Below, piece by piece: positions 7,682 through 14,122 of a stretch of DNA of 34,271 nt (position 1 is its first letter; every line of letters begins with the position of its first letter). A program made the translations under genes and the position numbers. The stretch is from the NCBI GenBank assembly GCA_028686735.1, contig JAQUBO010000018.1:1-34271 (forward strand). Reading direction: 5' to 3'. Below the pieces are notes generated by a model. It was not told the DNA's origin, did no database searches, and saw only the letters and a list, made by a program, of their open reading frames with translations. Source of the stretch: Bacteroidales bacterium (GTDB lineage Bacteria; Bacteroidota; Bacteroidia; Bacteroidales; ML635J-15).

Positions 7682-8527
7682 TTAATAATCGCCCAATGTT
7701 TCTTCGAGTTGCGAAAGGGCTTTTTGTAATTGATCATCGTTTGGGGCCACTCCGTGCCATTTGTGACTACCCATCATAAAGTCAACACCATTTCCCATTT
7801 CAGTTTTCATTATTATTACGATAGGCTTTTTATTTCCTGTTTTTTCTTTAGCTCTGCTAATGGTATCAATAACATCTGCTATAATATTTCCGTTACATTC
7901 CATTACTTCCCATCCAAAGGATTTCCATTTTTCACAAACTGCGTGCATTCCCAATACGTCAAAAGTTGTGCCGTCAATTTGTTGTCCGTTAAGATCAATA
8001 AAAGCGATTAGGTTATCAATTTTTCTTGCATTTGCAAAAAGAGCTGCTTCCCAAACCTGTCCTTCTTGGATTTCGCCATCTCCCATAAGACAATAAACGG
8101 TTTTATCGTCTTTGTTTAATTTTTTTGCCAATGCTGCACCAGATGCAACTGATAATCCTTGCCCAAGTGAACCTGATGCGATTCTGATTCCTTCTAATTT
8201 TTCGGCGGTAGCTGGGTGTCCTTGCAATCGTGAGTCGATTGCTCTAAAAGTACTTAACTCCTTAATTGGAAAGTATCCACTACGTGCAAGCACCGAATAC
8301 CACGCTGCTGACACATGTCCGATAGATAGGAAAAACAAGTCCTGATTTTTACCGTTCATGTCAAAGTTTTTGGGCGAATGCTCCATTATTTCAAAATACA
8401 AGCTTACTAATAAATCTGTAACACCAAGTGATCCACCAGGATGTCCCGATTGCTTTGCATGTATCATTCTAAGTAAATCGCGTCTAACTTGAGAAGCAAT
8501 CTTTTCTAGTCTTTCTATTTTTTCCAT
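7682..8527 (-). CDS. Transketolase, N-terminal subunit
   Basis: A 281-residue protein corresponding to the thiamine-diphosphate-binding domain of transketolase. The early HAKQSGHPGGSLGVTDLLVS contains the conserved HxGHPGG-like segment. The ThDP/Mg motif starts at GDGEIQEGQVWEAA and ends at the distal Asn in FIDLNGQQ. It pairs with the C-half 1.4 kb downstream to form the active enzyme. It is the first gene of the minus-strand cluster running to 3418. A TAnnTTTG promoter box lies about 20 bases upstream (see the promoter entry), which supports transcription starting here. Confidence 0.9.
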   Translation of the reverse strand: MEKIERLEKIASQVRRDLLRMIHAKQSGHPGGSLGVTDLLVSLYFEIMEHSPKNFDMNGKNQDLFFLSIGHVSAAWYSVLARSGYFPIKELSTFRAIDSRLQGHPATAEKLEGIRIASGSLGQGLSVASGAALAKKLNKDDKTVYCLMGDGEIQEGQVWEAALFANARKIDNLIAFIDLNGQQIDGTTFDVLGMHAVCEKWKSFGWEVMECNGNIIADVIDTISRAKEKTGNKKPIVIIMKTEMGNGVDFMMGSHKWHGVAPNDDQLQKALSQLEETLGDY

Positions 8528-8544
8528 TTGTTCTTTTTTTATTA

Positions 8545-8578
8545 CAAAAATATAAATTTATGGGTAAACTCAATCAAA
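8545..8578 (-). promoter_or_regulatory. Bacteroidota-type promoter of the transketolase/ECF cluster
   Basis: On the minus strand TATTTTTG (8552-8545) matches the -7 consensus TAnnTTTG exactly. TTTG (8578-8575) lies 22 bases further upstream as the -33 box. Transcription would begin just before the ATG ending at 8527, giving a very short leader. The match is by eye and the region is AT-rich, so chance matches are possible. Confidence 0.5.
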
Positions 8579-8697
8579 TATTGCAATATACTTATTGAAT
8601 AGTTTATGAATTGGTTGGTTTTATGTTGTTATTTGCAATTTATTGTAATTTTTATTAAGTATATATTTAGTCCCTTGATTGTTGTAGGCCCTATTTT

Positions 8698-9882
8698 TCA
8701 ATGTGCTTTAAAGTTATAAAGTGGTTTTAATACATCAATTACATCTGCTGTGTCGGTTATTGCATTTTTAATTTCTGTGATTGATTTGTAAGCTTGTGGA
8801 GCTTCGTCAAGTGTAGTGTTGCCAATGCAAGAGCTATAGACATCTGCCATTGATTTTTTAAATTCTTTAATGTTTATTAATTGTTTGGCTTTTGTTCTAC
8901 TCATTAAACGACCAGCTCCGTGTGGTGCTGAATAATTCCAATCTGCATTGCCTTTTCCGATGCAAAGTAACGAACCATCACGCATGTTTATTGGAATTAA
9001 TAGTTTTTCTCCCTTTTCAGCCGAAACAGCACCTTTCCGTAAAATCATTCGCTTAAAATCAATATAATTGTGTATAGTTTCAAATCGCTCAACTTCTTGT
9101 AAATTAGCTTCTTTTAAAATAATATTAGCCATAGTTTCACGGTTTACACTTGCGAACTTTTGAACAATAGCCATATCATTTATGTAATCATCAAAATCCT
9201 GACCTGTTAAAAAAGCAAGTTCTCTATTGGGTATTGATCTCTGTAATTTTCTTAATTCTTTTTTAATGTCCTTTTCTCTGTTTTCGCTTCTTAGTCTTTC
9301 AATAAGCTCGTTTTTTTCTTCGTTAATTCCACTTGCCTTCATTATTGCTTTGTTTTGGTAATATTTGCATGTATCGCTGCCAAGTTTTCGACTTCCGGAA
9401 TGTATAATTAAGTAGATGCTACCATTTTCTTCGGATTTGCTTATCTCAATAAAATGATTGCCACCACCTAAAGAGCCTATTGATAAACTTGCACGTTGTA
9501 TGTCAACATGTTTTTTACATCGCAAATTCGAAAAATCAAATTCTTGCTTACTTCTTTTGTGTACTTTAAAGCCGCTTGGAATTTCTGTCTTAATAATCTC
9601 ATCAATTGTTTTAAAATCTATTTTTTCGTTTTTTAGTTTTACAGTAAGCATTCCACAGCCAATGTCAACGCCAACCAAATTTGGTGTTAGTTTGTCTGTA
9701 ATTGTCATTGTAGTGCCGATAGTACAGCCTTTGCCCGCATGTACATCTGGCATAATGCGAATTTTCTCGTTTTGATATGCTTCAAAATTAGCCAAGGTTT
9801 TTATTTGATTATACGCTTCTTGTTCTATAGTCTCAGCAAATATCAGTGTTTTAACTCTTATATTGTTTGTTATTGTTTTCAT
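8698..9882 (-). CDS. rtcB: RtcB-family RNA-splicing ligase
   Basis: A 394-residue protein covering the whole RtcB family length. Metal and active-site signatures in order: IMPDVHAGKGCTIGTTM; GVDIGCGMLTV (metal-ligand Cys); GSLGGGNHFIEI; IIHSGSRKLG; HNYIDF; and APHGAGRLMSRTKA, which holds the histidine that becomes guanylylated in characterised RtcB. The enzyme joins 2',3'-cyclic phosphate or 3'-phosphate RNA ends to 5'-hydroxyl ends using GTP and Mn2+. No archease, RtcA or RtcR-like regulator is adjacent, so the substrate (damaged tRNA or rRNA, or other RNA) is not indicated. It is monocistronic, with a 170-base gap to the transketolase gene and the repeat array on its 5' side. Confidence 0.93.
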   Translation of the reverse strand: MKTITNNIRVKTLIFAETIEQEAYNQIKTLANFEAYQNEKIRIMPDVHAGKGCTIGTTMTITDKLTPNLVGVDIGCGMLTVKLKNEKIDFKTIDEIIKTEIPSGFKVHKRSKQEFDFSNLRCKKHVDIQRASLSIGSLGGGNHFIEISKSEENGSIYLIIHSGSRKLGSDTCKYYQNKAIMKASGINEEKNELIERLRSENREKDIKKELRKLQRSIPNRELAFLTGQDFDDYINDMAIVQKFASVNRETMANIILKEANLQEVERFETIHNYIDFKRMILRKGAVSAEKGEKLLIPINMRDGSLLCIGKGNADWNYSAPHGAGRLMSRTKAKQLINIKEFKKSMADVYSSCIGNTTLDEAPQAYKSITEIKNAITDTADVIDVLKPLYNFKAH

Positions 9883-9990
9883 ATTTAGACGTAAATTTAA
9901 TTATTCGTATTTTTTGGCGGTGTTTTTGACTCTCGCCTTGTTGTATTATATTCAAATATACAAAAATATTTGAAACTTGTTGGTTTTTGT

Positions 9991-10195
9991 CAGTCGCATC
10001 CTGTAGCCTAAGTCGGGACGCGACTTAGGTAAGGTTGAGGGTTGTAAGTCGCATCCCGACTTAGGTAAGGTTGAGGTTTGTAAGTCGCATCCTGTAAGCC
10101 AGTCGGGACGCGACTTAGGCAAGGTTGAGGTTTGTAAGTCGCATCCCGACTTAGGTAAGGTTGAGGGTTGTAAGTCGCATCCCGACTTAGGCAAG
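9991..10195. repeat. Tandem array of 36- and 54-bp REP-like hairpin units
   Basis: Five head-to-tail units alternate in length: 54 bp (9991-10044), 36 bp (10045-10080), 54 bp (10081-10134), 36 bp (10135-10170) and a partial ~25 bp (10171-10195). The short unit contains TAAGTCG, a five-base loop CATCC, then CGACTTA, a perfect 7-bp hairpin. The long unit adds a second hairpin: in the first copy CCTAAGTCG (10007-10015), loop GGACG, CGACTTAGG (10021-10029). GTAG lies immediately 5' of this stem (10003-10006), which is the layout of REP elements recognised by RAYT transposases. Units share the joining sequence AAGGTTGAGG. There is no unique spacer sequence, so this is not a CRISPR. The array abuts a truncated RAYT gene at 10199. 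Confidence 0.8.
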
Positions 10196-10198
10196 CCC

Positions 10199-10573
10199 GC
10201 ATTAGTCCAAAAAAACCTTAACAAGGATATTGGTATTATGCTAGCCTCTTATACACGAGCAATCAATATTCAAAAAGGTTTTACAGGATCGTTATTTCGT
10301 AAAAGAACAAAAGCAATATGTATTAATTGTCCTGATGGTTTAAGTCCTTCTTTTCATGATACAGAATTTGGTACAATGTTTTACAATAGTCAATATTTTG
10401 AACAATATCCACAGGTTTGTTTTAATTATATACACCAAAATCCTGTGAAAGCTAGACTTGTGCAAAAAGCGATTGATTGGGAGTTTTCTTCGGCGAGAGA
10501 TTATGCAGGGTTGAGAAAAGATACACTTGTTAATAAATCAACTGCAGGCGAGTATCTCGATACCTGTATTTAA
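10199..10573 (+). pseudogene. 5'-truncated REP-associated tyrosine transposase (RAYT, Y1_Tnp/IS200-like)
   Basis: Family-like sequence starts near 10199 (ALVQKNLNKDIGI) and continues through SYTRAINIQKGFTGSLFRKR to the RAYT C-terminal signature NYIHQNPVKARLVQKAIDWEFSSARDY, ending at the TAA at 10571-10573. Intact relatives are roughly 170-220 residues. Here the N-terminal half with the HUH metal-binding motif is missing and its place is taken by the hairpin array. The first ATG (10238) lies inside conserved sequence, so it is not a natural start. The frame is nevertheless open upstream through the repeats to a stop at 10004-10006. The catalytic tyrosine region may survive but the protein should be inactive. 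It may be the relic of the transposase that spread the neighbouring repeats. Confidence 0.8.
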
Positions 10574-10604
10574 TTTTAGGTAGTTTACTGCTAATATTAA
10601 GGAT

Positions 10605-10694
10605 ATGATAAAAAGAACACTTTATTTCGGTAGTGATGATTATTTGCACACTAAAGGTTGTATGACTTTTTTTGAAATTATTATAGTGTTTTAG
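10605..10694 (+). pseudogene. Possible cas1 5'-end remnant
   Basis: A 29-codon ORF begins with MIKRTLYFGSDDYLHTKG, which strongly resembles the first residues of Cas1 (the MIKRTLYFG start is typical of Cas1 from type II systems in Bacteroidota). After residue 18 the similarity ends (CMTFFEIIIVF, then TAG at 10692-10694). No catalytic part of Cas1, no cas2, cas9 or other cas gene and no CRISPR array is seen in the window. It lies 31 bases after the truncated RAYT. I read it as a scar left by deletion of a CRISPR-Cas locus. A chance match to a short ORF is the alternative. Confidence 0.42.
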
Positions 10695-10995
10695 TGTTAA
10701 AAACTTCGTGTTTAATTAAAACAAATCAAAATAAAAGCAATAAAATTAATTTTATTTGGCTTTTTACTAACCTTTTTTAAGTCTTATTTTCTGTAAATGT
10801 TGTTTGTCAAAATTGTAGATATGAAGTCAATGAAATAGACAAGTTCACAAACAAAAATAGTTGATTTACATCAACAACGTTTTGAAACTTGACTGTTATT
10901 CATATTAAAAAGAGGAAATGTTGCAGTAACCAATTAAAGACAATTTAATAGTTATTTTAAGTAATGGTAAGTAAATAAAATTTGTTCGAGCTAAT
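10695..10995. other. AT-rich gene-free stretch with several hairpins
   Basis: No gene is visible. There is a terminator-like hairpin at 10733-10765 (AAAAGC, an 18-base perfect AT palindrome at 10739-10756, then GCTTTTT). An inverted repeat TGTTTGT (10801-10807) / ACAAACA (10847-10853) and a short perfect hairpin GTTGAT-TTAC-ATCAAC (10860-10875) follow. They may be remains of regulatory or non-coding RNA sequence from the lost locus. No tracrRNA-like or CRISPR-like repeat could be recognised. Confidence 0.4.
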
Positions 10996-11184
10996 ATGTA
11001 TCCTTCTAAAATGAGTTCAAAAGTAGGTGAGGCAATAATTGGATATGAGTATATTATTGCTCCAGAACAGCTAGGTTTACCTCAACAATTTGATATTACA
11101 GATGTTCGGGTTGAGGCTATAATGAATCCTTTTGATTTCCAAATCAATAAAAAGTCTCTACAATTAAAATTTACCAATGCTTAA
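10996..11184 (+). CDS. Small hypothetical ORF or gene fragment
   Basis: A 62-codon ORF with ordinary-looking composition (SKVGEAIIGYEYIIAPEQLG, then FDITDVRVEAIMNPFDFQIN). I do not recognise a family. There is no signal peptide or membrane segment, and no clear promoter or ribosome-binding site. It stands alone between the transposase/Cas1-like scar and the permease gene. It could be a small gene or a leftover of a longer one. Confidence 0.3.
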   Translation: MYPSKMSSKVGEAIIGYEYIIAPEQLGLPQQFDITDVRVEAIMNPFDFQINKKSLQLKFTNA

Positions 11185-11377
11185 AATAATATATTTCACT
11201 TCTTTAGTTGAATATTTATAGACCTTTGTTTCGTGTATATTATTATATTTTAAATCTGTTTGTTATTGAGTTGTTTTAATAAAAATATCTGATATCCAAT
11301 AAGACATGTTATAATTAAATTGATATAATGTCATTTATGGTCTAAGATTTTTATTATTTTTACAAAAAAAAACAAAA

Positions 11378-12622
11378 TTGAATCTTGAGTTATTCATAGC
11401 AAAGCGTTTAGTTAGTAAACGACATTCAAAGGGTAGTTTTAGCCGTCCAATTGTTACTGTTGCTATTGTTGGTATTGCTATTGGTTTGGCTGTGATGATT
11501 CTTTCGGTGGCTATTGTAACTGGTTTTAAAAATGAGGTTTCTGAAAAGGTTATTGGGTTCGGAGCTCATTTGCAAATCGTTAATTATGATAATAACTCAT
11601 CTTACGAAACATTACCAATTACACAAAATCAAACTTGGCTGGGAGATTTAACTCAAGTAGAAGGAATTCGTTCAGTAAATAAATTTATTGTAAAGGCAGG
11701 TATTATTAAAACTGATGAATATCTTCATGGAGCCGTTTTTAAAGGTATTGATTATGATTACGATTGGAGTTTTTTTAAACAATATCTTGTTGAGGGGGAC
11801 ACCTTAAGCATTGATGATTCTATAAAGTCGGGTAATATTGTAGTCTCAGAATTTATTGCGAAAGCTTTGAAAATTCAGTTGGGAGATGACATAGGTGCAT
11901 ATTTTATTCAAGACCCACCACGAATGAGAAAGTTTACTGTTTGCGGAATATATAACACTCAACTTGCCGATCTTGATAAACTTTTTGTGCTTGTTGATAT
12001 TAAGCATTTACGCAAACTTAATAATTGGGAAGATGACCAAATAACTGGATTTGAAATTCAAGTGGATGATTTTTCTAATCTTATTGATTATGAAATAAAA
12101 GTTAATAAATTGGTAGGTTATGACTTTAGTCCCGATGGCAATGTTTTGAAGGTTCGAAGTATTAAAGAGGAGTATCCTGGTATTTTTGATTGGCTTTCGC
12201 TACTGGATGTTAATGTTTGGATAATTTTATTCTTGATGCTGGCGGTTGCCGGATTTAATATGGTATCAGGATTATTGGTGATTATTTTGGAACGGGTAAA
12301 TATGATTGGAGTTATGAAGAGTATGGGAGCTCGCAATATTCAAATTGAGAAAGTTTTTATTTATTTTGCTGGTTTCTTGATTAGTCGCGGATTATTATTT
12401 GGTAATATTATTGGAATAGGATTATGCCTTATTCAGATGTTTACTGGAGTTGTTACTTTGGATCCGGAGTCGTATTATCTGTCACAGGTACCTATAAATT
12501 TTAATATTTGGCATATTCTTATTTTAAATGTTGGGACAATGCTAAGTACTATTATTATAATGGTGTTACCTTCAAAGATAATATCAAAAATAAATCCGGT
12601 AGATTCTATGAGATTTAATTAA
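11378..12622 (+). CDS. LolC/LolE-type ABC transporter permease (FtsX-like)
   Basis: A 414-residue protein with the LolC/E layout. One N-terminal membrane helix (IVTVAIVGIAIGLAVMILSV, about residues 25-45) is followed by a periplasmic MacB_PCD-like domain (about 50-260) and three C-terminal helices of the FtsX domain, with NMIGVMKSMGARNIQIEKVF in the conserved cytoplasmic coupling loop. LolC/E proteins, with the ATPase LolD, release lipoproteins from the inner membrane. No lolD is adjacent. The start appears to be TTG at 11378: NLELFIAKRL is the expected N-terminus and no ATG precedes it in frame nearby. The next gene follows by 10 bases. An imperfect palindrome at 11303-11332 (GACATGTTATA / TATAATGTC) lies upstream. 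Confidence 0.87.
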   Translation: MNLELFIAKRLVSKRHSKGSFSRPIVTVAIVGIAIGLAVMILSVAIVTGFKNEVSEKVIGFGAHLQIVNYDNNSSYETLPITQNQTWLGDLTQVEGIRSVNKFIVKAGIIKTDEYLHGAVFKGIDYDYDWSFFKQYLVEGDTLSIDDSIKSGNIVVSEFIAKALKIQLGDDIGAYFIQDPPRMRKFTVCGIYNTQLADLDKLFVLVDIKHLRKLNNWEDDQITGFEIQVDDFSNLIDYEIKVNKLVGYDFSPDGNVLKVRSIKEEYPGIFDWLSLLDVNVWIILFLMLAVAGFNMVSGLLVIILERVNMIGVMKSMGARNIQIEKVFIYFAGFLISRGLLFGNIIGIGLCLIQMFTGVVTLDPESYYLSQVPINFNIWHILILNVGTMLSTIIIMVLPSKIISKINPVDSMRFN

Positions 12623-12632
12623 AATTTAAATT

Positions 12633-13970
12633 ATGATATATGTTCAATTAGCAGTAGCACCAGTTGTAGTTATTTTGGCTTATATTTATTATAGAGATAA
12701 ATACAATAAAGAACCATTTTGGTTACTATTTCTTTTATTTGTTTCAGGGATGTTTTCTGTCTTGCCTGTGTTGGGAACAGGATATTTGTCAGACTTTTTT
12801 GTTGATCAATTTCAAGGTCTTTATCAGGTTGCATATACTGCGTTTATTCAGGCAGCGTTTATTGAGGAGTTTTGGAAATTACTTTTTACTTTTTTTATTG
12901 TTTGGTGGGCAAAGTCTTTCGATGAACGATTCGATGGAATTGTCTATGCTGTAACTGTTTCTATGGGTTTTGCCGTAGTAGAAAATATTTTATATGTTAC
13001 TGGCTATGGTTTCTCAACTGGACTTCTTAGAATGATTACTGCTGTTCCCGCTCATGCAATATTTGGTATTAGTATGGGGTATTATCTTGGACGGGCAAGA
13101 TTTGATAATCCAAAGGCAATGTATTTAATTCTTGCATTTGTTGTTCCTTGGTTAATGCATGGAATCTATGATTTTTTGATTATGTCTGGTGTAACATGGA
13201 TGGTAATTGTATTTATAGGATTTTTAATACTTATGTACATTTATGGTTTTATGCGATTAAAAAATTTATCAAAATATAAAGTAAAACCACAGCAGCAAAA
13301 TATTGCACAGACCTTGACCACTGAAACTTATATGGGATATAGTGTTAATCCAAATTCTTCTGATAGAGGTTTTGAGGCTAATGTGAATTCACAAAATAAC
13401 TCTTATATCATTAATACTGAGGATCAATATCAAAATGTAGGTTCTGAGTATTCTGGTCAAACTCATGCTCAACAAGAGCAACACGAATCATCATCAAGGG
13501 GGTTTCACCAAACTTATAATAATGAGCCAAATCAGACTCAAACTCAAGATAAAGGGTTTGACGATGATCAAGTATTTACACATTACCCTCCTAAAAATAA
13601 TCTTGAAACACTTGCAGTACTACATTATATTATGGGTGGCTTTAAATTGTTGTCATCTTTATTTGTTTTGATATATGTGTTAATGGGAGCTGGGATGATT
13701 GTTGGCGGGATATCTGAAAGTGAGGAGAGTTTGCAAATTCTTGGAGGTATATTCCTAATATTGGGATTGTTTGGTTTTGTTTTAGTTGTGGCATTTGGTA
13801 TTATGAGTATTTTAACTGGTAAGTTTCTTTCGCAGAAAAAGAATCGTATGTTTTGTTTAGTTATCTCAGTATTAGAATGCTTTAATACACCGTTTGGTAC
13901 CGTTTTAGGAATATTCACGATTGTAGAAATCGAAAAAGCAGAGGTTAAGAAATTATTTGAAACAGCTTAA
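12633..13970 (+). CDS. PrsW-family intramembrane protease with extra C-terminal membrane module
   Basis: A 445-residue membrane protein. Residues 1-215 form a PrsW core with all family motifs: EEFWK (78-82), FAVVENI (113-119), HAIFGISMG (from His141) and HGIYD (from His176). These belong to the glutamic-type intramembrane protease family; characterised PrsW cleaves an anti-sigma factor. Residues about 220-330 are a hydrophilic Gln/Asn/Ser-rich linker (for example TQTQDKGFDDD). The remaining residues form about three membrane helices (from LAVLHYIMGGFKLLSSLFVL) of unknown family. It lies 10 bases behind the LolC/E-like permease, so it is probably co-transcribed. Its substrate is unknown; an ECF/anti-sigma pair exists in the window but is not adjacent. 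Confidence 0.85.
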   Translation: MIYVQLAVAPVVVILAYIYYRDKYNKEPFWLLFLLFVSGMFSVLPVLGTGYLSDFFVDQFQGLYQVAYTAFIQAAFIEEFWKLLFTFFIVWWAKSFDERFDGIVYAVTVSMGFAVVENILYVTGYGFSTGLLRMITAVPAHAIFGISMGYYLGRARFDNPKAMYLILAFVVPWLMHGIYDFLIMSGVTWMVIVFIGFLILMYIYGFMRLKNLSKYKVKPQQQNIAQTLTTETYMGYSVNPNSSDRGFEANVNSQNNSYIINTEDQYQNVGSEYSGQTHAQQEQHESSSRGFHQTYNNEPNQTQTQDKGFDDDQVFTHYPPKNNLETLAVLHYIMGGFKLLSSLFVLIYVLMGAGMIVGGISESEESLQILGGIFLILGLFGFVLVVAFGIMSILTGKFLSQKKNRMFCLVISVLECFNTPFGTVLGIFTIVEIEKAEVKKLFETA

Positions 13971-13975
13971 AAATA

Positions 13976-13996
13976 AATGAGGCTTTCAGCCTTATT
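13976..13996 (+). terminator. Weak hairpin after the PrsW-like gene
   Basis: AATGAGGCT, loop TTC, AGCCTTATT forms a 9-bp stem containing one G-T pair, starting five bases after the stop codon. The downstream T-run is poor, so it may be a weak terminator or mRNA-stabilising hairpin. The 152 bases to the adk 3' end hold nothing else. Confidence 0.3.
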
Positions 13997-14122
13997 CCTA
14001 TAAATCTTTGAGTGATAAAAAAGATAGATAGACCTTATGTTGAATAAGTAATGTCAAGATTCTTAAAATGGGTAATCCTGTGTTTTTGTCTGAGTCTTAT
14101 AATAAGTTTTTGAAAATTTATA

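Noticed and set aside
5304-8527. Split transketolase as a frameshift or disrupted single gene
   Set aside because: Both halves have their own starts, full domain boundaries and separate stops, as in known naturally split transketolases.
9991-10195. CRISPR array
   Set aside because: Units of 36 and 54 bp are directly adjacent and the intervening sequence is conserved. There are no unique spacers, and each unit is itself palindromic in REP fashion.
9952-10224. Minus-strand ORFs of 90 and 64 codons in the repeat array
   Set aside because: They are open only because repeat lengths are multiples of three. The translations are pure repeats (LPKSGCDLQ), with no start context or family similarity.
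10238-10573. Intact small 111-residue transposase gene starting at ATG 10238
   Set aside because: Conserved RAYT sequence continues in frame upstream of this ATG, so it is an internal Met of a 5'-truncated gene.
10860-10875. Terminator
   Set aside because: A perfect 6-bp hairpin but with no T-run after it on either strand.
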